Assembly (NCBI GenBank): GCA_964503685.1
Contig: CAZDAW010000026.1
Coordinates: 1-37,944 of the forward strand
Origin: CAZDAW01 sp964503685
GTDB taxonomy: Bacteria; Chloroflexota; Anaerolineae; Anaerolineales; Anaerolineaceae
DNA length: 37,944 bases
Direction of reading: 5' to 3'
Shown here: one piece after another, positions 13,402-21,904 of the stretch
How positions within the stretch are numbered: the stretch's first letter is position 1
How the letters are laid out: every line of letters begins with the position of its first letter
Notes under the pieces: model-generated
The model's input: the letters and a program-made list of their open reading frames with translations, nothing else
Databases searched by the model: none
What the model was told of the DNA's origin: nothing
Position numbers and translations under genes: made by a program

Positions 13402-16400
13402 TTAACCTTCGGGCATGGTGAAACGCAACAGGCGCTGGTTGCCAGGATCACTTACCCAGACCCGGTCCTGCGCGTCGACCGCAATACCACTCGTCAACCC
13501 GAATCCCTCTGTATCGATGGCATATTCTCCCCAGGTGCGGATGAACTGTCCGGCGCTGTTGAATTCGAGAACCCGATATGCTTCAGGATCGGTAACGAAG
13601 ACGTTTTGTTTCGAATCGGTGGCGATAAACGGTTTATTTTCCAGGGATTCTCCATACCAGCCTGAAATTTCCCAACTGGTCTTTGCAGTAAAGTTTATAA
13701 AACTGGCATCCGGGGTAAATACCTGTACGCGCTGATTCCATGTATCAACCACATAGATATTCCCAACATCGTCGACTGCAATGCCGACCGGCTCGTCGAG
13801 TTCTCCCAGATTGGTGCCAAGCTGGCCGAATTGTGCAAGGTACTGGCCATCCTTATTGAAAATAACCACCCGTTTGTTGCCCGTGTCGGTGACATAGACG
13901 CGGCCTGATTTGTCAACAGCAATACCGCGCGGCCCCCAGAAGGCTTCAGGGTTTTCGGCCTGCCCAAAATATCCCCACATGGTCAGAAACTTTCCATCGG
14001 GAGTGAACTTTTGGATGCGGTGATTCCATGTATCGGCTACATATACTGCTTCATTGACGGAGGAATAGGCCACTCCCCAGGGCTGGTTGAATGTACCTTC
14101 AGGCGCCGGTCCGGCGGCGATATCGGCAAAGCTGCCCCAGGTTTGCAGTACGGCGCCGTCTTCGCTCAGATGCTGGATGCGGTGGTTGTTCGAATCGGCT
14201 ACATACAGGCTATTATTCGGGCCGACCGAAACAGCGCGCGGCGCCTGAAACTGTCCCGATTCCGATCCTGGGCCGCCCAATACCAGGTCGGGACTGAGTT
14301 TAACCCTGCCCTTTTCGTATGGGTCGGCCATGATTTCTTCCGTTGTTGCTGCCCCGGCGCCATATTCCCAGATTTGAGCAGCGACATCTTTACGAATATA
14401 CAGACGCATCCGGTCGCTGGGTTGCCAGTTTTCCGGCGTTGTTGTTTGCTGTCCGGTGACTTCTGCGTATTTCCTAAAATCACGATTAAGCCATATATCA
14501 AAAATAGCCTGCCGCATTTGCGGGTTATTCAGCGCGTTTGAAATACGTTCCCATGTCAGGTTGAAATAATCCTGGTTGGGCCATATCATGCGAACATAAT
14601 CGAATTTATAAAAAGCCTGTCCGACCAGGGGCTCGATTTTTCCATAATTACTGGCGCCCACGATAATAACGGGATCGTTTTTAACATCGCGGGTTGGGTT
14701 AGCGCCAAAAAAATGCTGGTTGGTATAGTTGCGCAGGTACCAGGTGTAAGGCCAGGAAACCGCATCATCAAAGGCAACTGATAGCGCCAATCCTCCAGTG
14801 GTGCGGCGTGAAATCTCCTCAACCTGTTCCAGTACGTCTTTAACGCCGCGTGCGGAATGAGCATAAACCAGGTATTCATTTGCCTGGTCGTAATTGATAT
14901 AGTTGGCCATAATTGATGTTCGGGTAGTCATTACTGCCAGCAGGCCAAAAAACACTATCCCAAGCATCCGGCTGAATTGAACGCTTTCCCAATCCTTTGT
15001 CAGGTAAATTAACCCGCCTGCGCTGGCTGCGGCGGCTATTGCGGCAAACAGGAAGGTTGCTGTTGCTTGCAGTTGAACCAGTTCTTTACCCTGGAAGGGC
15101 GGCTGCGTTCCAAGCAACGATCCAATTGCTCCGAGAACGCTGGTGATGAATACAAATAATAGCAGGATGATCACTCCCCCTTTTTGAGTACGAATTTTCG
15201 TCCAATCGATCTTCTCGATCAGTTTGCCGATTGACCAGCCGCTAAGCAGAATAAACGGCAATGTTATATGCACAGTCAGCCAGGGCATTTTTTCTCCGGC
15301 GATGGTAAAGGCAACAAGGCTGGATAATGCCCACCAGACCAGAAGGGCAAAGGTTGGCGCTGGCTGGCTGGTTTGGCTATCGGGTGTTTTGGCCTTAGAG
15401 CCGTCGGGTATCGAAGCAGGTGGTTTAACCCCAAACAATCCCCCGATCATGGCCAGTAAACCGCCGATCACCGGCAGGTATTCATACATAGGAAGCTGAA
15501 TCAGGATATAGTAATACCATGGCTGACTGCCGCGCTCCACTCCTTGTTGCTCCAGCCAGTAGCCCAACGAACCTACCAACCCGGTAAAAAAACCCTGCCC
15601 GTTGGTGAAAATAGTGGTGAAGAACACGGTAAAAATACCATAGAAGATGATAAAGTTAACCAGCCATACCCGCGGATTCCACCATATTCCGATGGCGATG
15701 GCAATTGCGGCCAGCGGAATGAGGAAAATGGCAGTATGCAGTAAACCTGCCTGGCTGTAGTCAAGAGGATCCCAATTCATCAGGAGCTTGACCGGAAAGG
15801 CTGAAAGATGGGGCAATATCATCGTCCCCAGAACGATCAGCATGTCAAAAGATCGTTCGCTGCGAATACTTTCCCAGGTCAGGCCTTTGACCAGTAAGAA
15901 AATTGCGCCAATAAATAAGATCGCTGCTAAAAATGCAAAACTCAGAATGACAAATTGACCACTGGTCAGCGCCATAAGACCTGCGCTGCCGGGAGTAGCC
16001 AGGGGCGATGACTGCCCCGGGATTACCGGCTGCACTGTTTCGGCGCCGCTGATGCTGGCTTGTTTGCCGAAGATCATGGCGCCGCCAATTGCCAGACAGG
16101 TCAGCAAAACTGCAATGCCAACAAGGGTAATGAAGGGCTGCAACAGGCTGGCATTAACCCACGGTCGGCGAATGACGTTTGACAGGAAAAGGAACGCCAG
16201 GAAGAGGAGCGCCTGAGCTGTATATATAAATGAAGTCTCTTTGGCTGTAAAATGGATAACCGTTGCGATTGTAAGGAGGTAGAGATAGCGATTCTGCCCG
16301 GTTTCCTGGTAACGCAATATTGAATACAGGGTTAATACCCCCAGAAATGCGACAATCGCCTCGTTGCGTGTATAACGGCCATAATAGAGCATATATGGAG

Positions 16401-16803
16401 AAATGACTAATAAAAAAGCTGCGACCAGTGCGCCAGCGCGCCCCAAATATTTACGATATTTCCACATCATCAATACAGTGGCAATACTGAACAGGGCAGC
16501 GGGAATGCGGGCGGTGAAATCGCTGTCGCCAAACAATGCGTAGCAGAGGGCGATGATATGAAATTGGAACGGGCCATGCATCAATGGAGTGTGTTGAAAA
16601 CCATTTCCCCGGTAAAGATTCCAGGAATAATAAGTATGCAGGCTTTCATCATGGCTCATAACGCGAGCGCCGAGGTCGTAGAAACGACTCACAACAGCCA
16701 GGATGATGATGACGCCGAAGAGGATTGTCTCGATATTCAGTGGAGGAAGGATGGAAGATAAAGGGCGATCAAGCCATGAAGAACGATTTTCGTCTGTGGT
16801 CAT
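13402..16803 (-). CDS. Agl23/TIGR03663-type membrane glycosyltransferase fused to NHL propeller
   Basis: An 1133-residue membrane protein. The first about 650 residues hold a dozen or so hydrophobic helices and the GT39/GT83-like first loop with an acidic pair (RVMSHDESLHTYYSW, near 50). This resembles the TIGR03663 family, called flippase-activity-associated Agl23 in archaea, common in Chloroflexota. Residues about 650-830 are a soluble domain. From about 840 to the end are NHL repeats (VSVGPNNSLYVADSNNHRIQ, GIAVDKSGRVYVTDTGNKRV, GIAVDDVGNIYVVDTWNQRV), enough for a five- or six-bladed propeller. The propeller should lie outside the membrane. A sugar-transfer role is inferred from the family; no substrate is known. 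The ribosome site is poor (AAAGA). Confidence 0.8.
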   Translation of the reverse strand: MTTDENRSSWLDRPLSSILPPLNIETILFGVIIILAVVSRFYDLGARVMSHDESLHTYYSWNLYRGNGFQHTPLMHGPFQFHIIALCYALFGDSDFTARIPAALFSIATVLMMWKYRKYLGRAGALVAAFLLVISPYMLYYGRYTRNEAIVAFLGVLTLYSILRYQETGQNRYLYLLTIATVIHFTAKETSFIYTAQALLFLAFLFLSNVIRRPWVNASLLQPFITLVGIAVLLTCLAIGGAMIFGKQASISGAETVQPVIPGQSSPLATPGSAGLMALTSGQFVILSFAFLAAILFIGAIFLLVKGLTWESIRSERSFDMLIVLGTMILPHLSAFPVKLLMNWDPLDYSQAGLLHTAIFLIPLAAIAIAIGIWWNPRVWLVNFIIFYGIFTVFFTTIFTNGQGFFTGLVGSLGYWLEQQGVERGSQPWYYYILIQLPMYEYLPVIGGLLAMIGGLFGVKPPASIPDGSKAKTPDSQTSQPAPTFALLVWWALSSLVAFTIAGEKMPWLTVHITLPFILLSGWSIGKLIEKIDWTKIRTQKGGVIILLLFVFITSVLGAIGSLLGTQPPFQGKELVQLQATATFLFAAIAAAASAGGLIYLTKDWESVQFSRMLGIVFFGLLAVMTTRTSIMANYINYDQANEYLVYAHSARGVKDVLEQVEEISRRTTGGLALSVAFDDAVSWPYTWYLRNYTNQHFFGANPTRDVKNDPVIIVGASNYGKIEPLVGQAFYKFDYVRMIWPNQDYFNLTWERISNALNNPQMRQAIFDIWLNRDFRKYAEVTGQQTTTPENWQPSDRMRLYIRKDVAAQIWEYGAGAATTEEIMADPYEKGRVKLSPDLVLGGPGSESGQFQAPRAVSVGPNNSLYVADSNNHRIQHLSEDGAVLQTWGSFADIAAGPAPEGTFNQPWGVAYSSVNEAVYVADTWNHRIQKFTPDGKFLTMWGYFGQAENPEAFWGPRGIAVDKSGRVYVTDTGNKRVVIFNKDGQYLAQFGQLGTNLGELDEPVGIAVDDVGNIYVVDTWNQRVQVFTPDASFINFTAKTSWEISGWYGESLENKPFIATDSKQNVFVTDPEAYRVLEFNSAGQFIRTWGEYAIDTEGFGLTSGIAVDAQDRVWVSDPGNQRLLRFTMPEG

Positions 16804-16913
16804 AGTCTTTTTATCATCAATGCATATAAGAGAATTGGGTATGGATAACAGTCTCTGGTGACTATACCGTAAACTCGGATTTCTGGCAAGTCGTCAATTA
16901 CTGCGTAAACAAA

Positions 16914-16941
16914 CATAGGGCAGCTCTATGGCCGCCCTATG
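16914..16941 (-). terminator. Terminator after the SPFH gene
   Basis: Eight-base-pair perfect stem (16914-16921 with 16934-16941) and a 12-base loop, followed on the minus strand by the T-rich tail GTTTGTTTAC. It lies beyond a repeat element and well after the SPFH stop, and also shields the glycosyltransferase gene. Confidence 0.6.
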
Positions 16942-16958
16942 GGTCAGGTTATATATTA

Positions 16959-17048
16959 ACGCAAGTTGCTGCCTTGACAATGATCTCTGCATTTGTTACT
17001 GCGAGCCTCGACAGAATATCAAGGCTCGCGCCGGGTGGCAACCTGAAT
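16959..17048. mobile_element. Miniature inverted-repeat element, copy 1
   Basis: A 90-base element with imperfect terminal inverted repeats, ACGCAAGTTGCTGCC on the left and GGTGGCAACCTGAAT on the right. It shares the long motif around TCTGCATTTGT and CTGCGAG with the reverse complement of the element at 33182-33333. Inside is the stem GCGAGCC (17001-17007) with GGCTCGC (17023-17029). It has no coding capacity and would need a transposase in trans. No clear target duplication remains, so it is probably older than copy 2. Confidence 0.65.
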
Positions 17049-17091
17049 TAAATTAATTGAATGTTAATCGATAGATAATTGGATAAGCTGG

Positions 17092-18204
17092 TTACCCTTT
17101 GAGAAATGCTTCCAGCGCTTCCTTGCTGATGCGATAGGCGTTGCCAATCTTCTTGGCTTTGAGATCACCGGCGTTGATGGCGGCAATGACATCTTCTTCT
17201 GAGACGCGTAAGACCTGGGCGGCTTCAGCGGGGGTCATCACGTNNNNNNNNNNNNNNNNNNNNNNNNNNNNNNNNNNNNNNNNNNNNNNNNNNNNNNNNN
17301 NNNNNNNNNNNNNNNNNNNNNNNNNNNNNNNNNNNNNNNNNNNGCTGGCTGCTCCGGCGCCTGTCATGCCTTGCAGCGACTGGCCCAGAATGTTTCCGAT
17401 GCCCATTCCAGCGCCGATACCGGCAGTTAAACCTGCGCCGCCGCTTGGGTTCTGGGCAGCATCGCGCATGGCATCGGCAGCTTGAAGCTGAGTGTAGGTT
17501 TGCATATCCAGCATACCCATGGCGCGCAGCTCTTCGGCCGATTTTTCGGAGGGCTTCAGGTTTCCGATATAGAATGATTTCAGGGTCAAACCCAGTGCAT
17601 TGAAATCATCCTGCGCTTTAGCGCGCACACCTGCGCTCAGTTCTTCCGTCAGGCCGATGATTTCAGGTACGGCGCGTTTGGCAGCCGTTTCGCCGAGCAG
17701 GTCTTGTAGTTTAGAGAGCAGAACGGTGCGCAGACGGTTCTCGATTTCGGATGTGTTGTAAGAGCCTTTTTGTCCAACGATCTGGGTTACGAACTGCTGG
17801 GCGTCCTTAACCTGGAAGCTGTAGGTGCCAAAACCTTGCAGCAAAGCAACTCCCAGGCCCATGCCGGGGTTGCGGACAATAATCGGCTGTGGAGTGCCCC
17901 ACTTGCGGTCGGCAAACTCTTTCATCGAAACGAAGTAAATTTCTGCGGTGAAAGGTGTGCGGTCGTTGAAGGCTTTGCCAATGAGGTCAATTAATTTGGG
18001 AATATTGAGGGTCGTAATGGTATGAGTTCCAGGGCCAAGAACATCGAGGGCGTTACCGCCGCGAAAGAAAACTGCCCGCTGGGACTCGCTTACGATTACC
18101 TGCGACCCAATTCGGAGATCCGCTACACCCGTTTCAGGGAACCGGTGTACCAGTTCGTCTGTCATTTCACTACGATATTCAACAACATCAAAAATTCTAG
18201 CCAT
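17092..18204 (-). CDS. SPFH-domain protein with C-terminal excisionase-like helix-turn-helix
   Basis: The first 250 residues form an SPFH/virion-core-like (YdjI-type) domain: RIGSQVIVSESQRAVFF, GPGTHTITTLNIP, and a long helical stretch ending KPSEKSAEELRAMG. A Gly/Ala-rich linker follows. The last 50 residues (MTPAEAAQVLRVSEEDVIAAINAGDLKA...) are an excisionase-type helix-turn-helix. Between linker and tail is a run of 100 Ns, so length and even frame continuity are unproven; the two halves might be separate genes. GGAGG seven bases before ATG 18204 fixes the start. SPFH proteins form oligomeric scaffolds, often on membranes. The upstream coiled-coil gene (65 bases away) is a likely partner. 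Confidence 0.7.
   Translation of the reverse strand: MARIFDVVEYRSEMTDELVHRFPETGVADLRIGSQVIVSESQRAVFFRGGNALDVLGPGTHTITTLNIPKLIDLIGKAFNDRTPFTAEIYFVSMKEFADRKWGTPQPIIVRNPGMGLGVALLQGFGTYSFQVKDAQQFVTQIVGQKGSYNTSEIENRLRTVLLSKLQDLLGETAAKRAVPEIIGLTEELSAGVRAKAQDDFNALGLTLKSFYIGNLKPSEKSAEELRAMGMLDMQTYTQLQAADAMRDAAQNPSGGAGLTAGIGAGMGIGNILGQSLQGMTGAGAASXXXXXXXXXXXXXXXXXXXXXXXXXXXXXXXXXXVMTPAEAAQVLRVSEEDVIAAINAGDLKAKKIGNAYRISKEALEAFLKG
17244..17343. other. Assembly gap (100 N)
   Basis: Exactly 100 undetermined bases, the conventional placeholder for a scaffold gap of unknown size. It interrupts the SPFH gene in its low-complexity Gly/Ala linker, where repeats may have broken the assembly. Confidence 0.98.
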
Positions 18205-18269
18205 ATTTATTCCTCCAAGTTCAGGGTAATCTTATCAGCTCAGGTGTATTGGTGAACCCTGAACGATCA

Positions 18270-18812
18270 CTACTGGGATTGAGTCAGATTTGGGTCGATC
18301 TCACCTGTCATAACTTCGTGACGGCGCTCGAAAACATCAATGCATTGCTGAGCAAGATTGGTCAGGTTGCGGATTGCTGCCGGTAAACCGTCACCACCCA
18401 TCGAAGTTTCAATGTTATCGATGGCGCGACTGACCTGATCGCGCAGTTCAAACATCGCATAATCATACTGATAAACTTTTGCTAATTCCTCTTCCTTCAC
18501 TTTCACAGCGTCAAAGAAGCCGGCATATCCGTATGCAGCTGTACGCACCCGGTCAATGAACTGGCGCAGTTTAATGGCGGCTGCTTCCATATCATCAACA
18601 TATTCAAGATTGGCGCTGCTGATTAAATCTCTTTGCAGGCCAGAAATTCGCTGCCAGAGTTCTTCAAAACGGCTGGCAACTGTCTCGCGTAATAATTTGT
18701 CGGCCGCCCGGCGATCCTGCTTTTCGATGTAACCTTTAAATCCGGGTATTTTCGCTAATAGTTTTTTGAATACATCAAAATCGGCTGTAATACGTTCAAA
18801 TAAATCGCTCAT
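18270..18812 (-). CDS. Helical protein of unknown function, SPFH partner
   Basis: A 180-residue, charged, almost wholly helical protein with no cysteine, signal peptide or membrane segment. I do not recognise the family. Heptad-like stretches around 45-75 and 100-135 suggest coiled coils. ATG 18812 has an excellent AAGGAGG five bases before it. It is the first gene of a two-gene unit with the SPFH protein. Coiled-coil partners that bind or regulate SPFH assemblies are common, so a structural role is a guess from context. Confidence 0.75.
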   Translation of the reverse strand: MSDLFERITADFDVFKKLLAKIPGFKGYIEKQDRRAADKLLRETVASRFEELWQRISGLQRDLISSANLEYVDDMEAAAIKLRQFIDRVRTAAYGYAGFFDAVKVKEEELAKVYQYDYAMFELRDQVSRAIDNIETSMGGDGLPAAIRNLTNLAQQCIDVFERRHEVMTGEIDPNLTQSQ

Positions 18813-19017
18813 CTTTCCTCCTTAAAGAAAACTGATACGGATAGTTTGCCAGACATCGTGAATGTCGATATCTTTCTTATACTATAAAAAGATTATACAT
18901 GAAAACCATTTGATATGAGTAAGAATTGCGGCAAATATAGTTACTCTTTCATAAATGATTCTTTTCATAATCTATATACGAATAAACCATGCAGGAGTTG
19001 CTCAGCCAGAGGTGCGG

Positions 19018-19374
19018 CTATATCCAATCGGCAGAAACCGTGCGTTCATTCTCAATATTACCGGTGTTGACCGTGGATTTGGGTTCGAGCAGTAAAACAT
19101 GCACTTCTTCTTCGGCTACGGGCAGGTGTTCAATCCCATGGGGAATGATGAGAAATTCGCCCTCGTTCAATTCAACCTCATGATCGCGGAAACGAATCGC
19201 CAATTTTCCTTTTATGACCATGAATAATTCATCTTCCTTTTCGTGCAGATGCCAGATGAATTCTCCTTTGAGTTTGGCGAGCTTGACGAAACTATCATTG
19301 AGGTCGCCGACGATGCGCGGATGCCAGTAGTCATTGAACAGAGAAAACTTTTGCTCGAGATTAACCTTTTCCAT
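19018..19374 (-). CDS. Single-domain cupin
   Basis: A 118-residue cupin. Motif 1 has His42, His44 and Glu49 (WHLHEKEDELF), motif 2 has Pro78, Gly80 and His83 (IIPHGIEHLP). These are the four usual metal ligands in correct spacing. Small cupins of this type bind a divalent metal and can be isomerases, dioxygenases or sensors, so no reaction is assigned. The start overlaps the dihydrouridine synthase stop by 14 bases, which implies translational coupling. Confidence 0.85.
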   Translation of the reverse strand: MEKVNLEQKFSLFNDYWHPRIVGDLNDSFVKLAKLKGEFIWHLHEKEDELFMVIKGKLAIRFRDHEVELNEGEFLIIPHGIEHLPVAEEEVHVLLLEPKSTVNTGNIENERTVSADWI

Positions 19375-20347
19375 CTTTTATTAATATCTCCTTTAATATA
19401 ATCAAGAATTGATCAGGATCGCTGGTTGTCAGCAGATGATTGAGTTGTTCGGGGGCGGCGAGGTGTTGACTGGATTGGCTTTCTGGTATGAGATAACCTC
19501 TGGCAAATTTCCGAAAACGCGTGAGCCCATCTTTGCAGCCGTGTTTGGTGTAAAAAGCGAGCATGCTATTCAGATGGTCCTGCATGACCGAAAACACTTC
19601 TTCAGATGGTATCTGGCTGCGCTCGCGGCGGGCAAAGAGCCAGGGTTTGCCAATGGCCGCGCGCCCGATCATAAGGGCGTCGCAGCCGGTATAGGTTTTG
19701 AAGTATTCAATATCAGCCAGTGTTTTAATATCGCCTCCGCCAATGACCGGAATGGAGAGCGTCTGTTTCACCTCGGCAATGGCATCCCAGTCCACCTGGC
19801 CGCTAAAGCCCTGCCGTTTTGTTCGTCCATGTATAGCCAGGCATTGGCCTCCATTTTCCTGGATGATGCGGGCAATTTCCAGATAATTTCGCGAATCTTC
19901 GTCCCAGCCCAGGCGCATCTTACCGGTCACCGGAATATCGAGGGCGCGGCTTAATGAATTGAAGATACGGGCGATCTTTTGCGGTTCACGCATCAAACCC
20001 ACGCCGGCGCCCCGCCCGCTGACTGTGCGCGCTGAACACCCCATATTAATGTCGATGGCATCCGGATTCTTTTTACGTAGATATAAAGCGGCCTGAAGAA
20101 TTCGATCGGGATCGTTATCGATGATCTGGTAAACCAAAGGGCGTTCTTCCTCTTTGTAGTCAATAAGGCGTGGAATACGAAAGTTTTCATTAATTAAATC
20201 AATAGCGCTAATGAATTCGGTATAACTCATTGCCGATCCCATGCGACGCGCCAGGGCGCGAAAAGGCTGGTCAGTGATTCCATCCATCGGAGCCAGGATG
20301 AGATCACCTGTTATTGGAAGGTTGCCGATGTGGAAAACAGGCGTCAT
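19361..20347 (-). CDS. dus: tRNA-dihydrouridine synthase
   Basis: FMN- and NADPH-dependent reduction of uridines in tRNA. The 328 residues begin with the family start LILAPMDGITDQPFR (flavin site). The catalytic cysteine is Cys104 in NMGCSARTVSGRGAG, with GKMRLGWD and the phosphate-binding IGGGDI and IGRAAIGKPWLF further on. The motif pattern is closest to DusB-like enzymes, but the exact target uridine cannot be told. It lies divergent to the small cysteine protein gene and ends inside the cupin gene. Confidence 0.92.
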   Translation of the reverse strand: MTPVFHIGNLPITGDLILAPMDGITDQPFRALARRMGSAMSYTEFISAIDLINENFRIPRLIDYKEEERPLVYQIIDNDPDRILQAALYLRKKNPDAIDINMGCSARTVSGRGAGVGLMREPQKIARIFNSLSRALDIPVTGKMRLGWDEDSRNYLEIARIIQENGGQCLAIHGRTKRQGFSGQVDWDAIAEVKQTLSIPVIGGGDIKTLADIEYFKTYTGCDALMIGRAAIGKPWLFARRERSQIPSEEVFSVMQDHLNSMLAFYTKHGCKDGLTRFRKFARGYLIPESQSSQHLAAPEQLNHLLTTSDPDQFLIILKEILIKDGKG

Positions 20348-20379
20348 TATTATTTAATCCTATCATATCTTCACTTTTT

Positions 20380-20417
20380 TTAACCTAACTTGACAGGTTA
20401 ACTTTGGATGATACAAT
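20380..20417 (+). promoter_or_regulatory. Promoter with overlapping inverted repeat upstream of the mrp operon
   Basis: TTGACA at 20390-20395, 16-base spacer, TACAAT at 20412-20417. An inverted repeat TTAACCT-N8-AGGTTAA (20380-20386 and 20395-20401) covers the -35 box, so a regulator bound there would block or modulate the promoter. The gap also has to hold the leftward dus promoter, so the site could act on both. Confidence 0.65.
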
Positions 20418-20465
20418 TCATTGATGTTTTCCGCGGACTATTTACCATGAAAGGATGCCTAATCA

Positions 20466-20798
20466 ATGTTCAATCAGGATACTGAACTGTTATTTCCTTC
20501 ACGTGTGATCCCGGAATTACGCGATCTTCGTACAGAGACCTGGCGTGAGTTGGTTTCTCAGGTGATGGATATGGACGAAAGTACTCCTCATCATTTGGCG
20601 TTCGTTCTGATGATGGTAAGAATGGGGGGATGCGTTTCGTGTAACGCCGATTCTTTTCGGGCTTTACGAGGATGCACCCAGTGCGCCCGGCAAACTATCC
20701 GCCGATTTCGCGGACAAGATCAGGAATTGGTTAAATTGTTTCAGGAAACGCTCAAGGATGTTGAAAAATATTTGCAAAAAAAACCTTTTTATAAATAA
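20466..20798 (+). CDS. Small four-cysteine protein of unknown function
   Basis: A 110-residue protein with Cys56-x2-Cys59 and Cys70-x2-Cys73 (GGCVSCNADSF..RGCTQCARQ), which should bind zinc or an iron-sulfur cluster. The N terminus has an acidic/Trp-rich helix, the C terminus is highly charged. I do not know the family. It is the first gene after a clear promoter and is followed 43 bases later by the Mrp-type ATPase and then RicT, both linked to iron-sulfur chemistry. A role with Fe-S or RNA processing is a context guess. AAAGGA eleven bases before ATG 20466 is the ribosome site. Confidence 0.75.
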   Translation: MFNQDTELLFPSRVIPELRDLRTETWRELVSQVMDMDESTPHHLAFVLMMVRMGGCVSCNADSFRALRGCTQCARQTIRRFRGQDQELVKLFQETLKDVEKYLQKKPFYK

Positions 20799-20841
20799 CA
20801 CAGGTCGTCGATAGGTTTTAACGAGAAAGGTAAACTCATTA

Positions 20842-21891
20842 ATGTCTTCACAAAAAGTGACTATTGAAGAAGTAATCTCTGCGCTGAGCAAAGTTGAAGA
20901 TCCAGAATTACATAAAGATCTTGTCAGCCTGAAAATGGTTCAGGATGTTGTTGTCAAGGGGGACGAGGTACGTTTCAGAATTGTGCTTACGACTCCTGCC
21001 TGCCCTTTACGTTCGTATATTGAAAGTGAAGCGCGTGCAGCAGTGGAACATATCCCCGGTGTCCGCCATGTCGAGGTAGTGATGGATGCGGCCGTTGCAG
21101 GTGATAAGCGAATACAGGAAATGTTGAGTCTTCCCATTCGCAAGGCAATTGCAGTTGCTTCTGGGAAAGGCGGCGTTGGCAAGACGACCGTGGCAGTCAA
21201 TATGGCTGTATCACTGGCGAAGAGCGGAGCAAAAGTTGGGTTAATGGATGCAGATATCTATGGCCCTAATGTGCCAATTATGATGGGACTCGAACATCTT
21301 CCCCCCGCTCATAATGAGAAGATCACACCCGCAGAAGCCTATGGCGTGAAAGTCATTTCAATTGGACTCCTTGTTCAGCCCGGTCAACCTTTGGTGTGGC
21401 GCGGACCGATGTTGCATTCGGCCATCCGACAGTTTTTAAGCGATGTGGATTGGGGTGATCTTGATTATTTAATTATTGATTTGCCGCCTGGAACGGGCGA
21501 TGCCCAACTCAGCCTGGCGCAAAGTTTACCGCTTAGCGGCGGTCTCATTGTAACTTTGCCTCAACAGGTTTCTCTGGAAGATGCTCGCCGGGGGTTGGAG
21601 TTTTTCCGCGAGTTAGAGATTCCTGTTTTGGGTGTGATCGAAAATATGAGTTATCTGGAACTGGGTGATGGCAGCATGATGGATATATTTGGTAAAGGCG
21701 GGGGAGAGAAATTGGCGCAACAATCTGGCGTACCTTTTCTGGGAGCCATACCAATGGATCCGGTTGTGCGGCAGGGCGGTGATATGGGAAAGCCCGTCGT
21801 TTTATCTCATCCTGAATCGGCGGTTGGAAATGCGCTGGCTTCACTGGCGGAACGAGTTGCTGCGCAATTAAGTATGAATACTGTCCGGTGA
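20842..21891 (+). CDS. mrp: Mrp/ApbC-type P-loop ATPase without the CxxC
   Basis: An N-terminal MIP18/DUF59 domain (residues 1-90, with TPACPLRSYIE) is joined to a ParA-like ATPase. The deviant Walker A is SGKGGVGKTT (107-116), followed by MDADIYGPN and the IIDLPPGTGDAQLS switch. Family members carry and transfer [4Fe-4S] clusters using a CxxC after ENMSY. Here ENMSY (267-271) is followed by LELGDGSMMDIFG, so both cysteines are missing and the only cysteine is Cys54 in the DUF59 domain. Cluster binding must differ, or the protein has another role. Length (349) is normal. It lies 14 bases before ricT. Confidence 0.92.
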   Translation: MSSQKVTIEEVISALSKVEDPELHKDLVSLKMVQDVVVKGDEVRFRIVLTTPACPLRSYIESEARAAVEHIPGVRHVEVVMDAAVAGDKRIQEMLSLPIRKAIAVASGKGGVGKTTVAVNMAVSLAKSGAKVGLMDADIYGPNVPIMMGLEHLPPAHNEKITPAEAYGVKVISIGLLVQPGQPLVWRGPMLHSAIRQFLSDVDWGDLDYLIIDLPPGTGDAQLSLAQSLPLSGGLIVTLPQQVSLEDARRGLEFFRELEIPVLGVIENMSYLELGDGSMMDIFGKGGGEKLAQQSGVPFLGAIPMDPVVRQGGDMGKPVVLSHPESAVGNALASLAERVAAQLSMNTVR

Positions 21892-21904
21892 TATAATAAT
21901 TGAC

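Noticed and set aside
14011..14541. 176-codon plus-strand open frame inside the glycosyltransferase gene
   Set aside because: It is antisense to the NHL repeats, where codon bias often leaves the opposite strand open. No ribosome site or recognisable motif.
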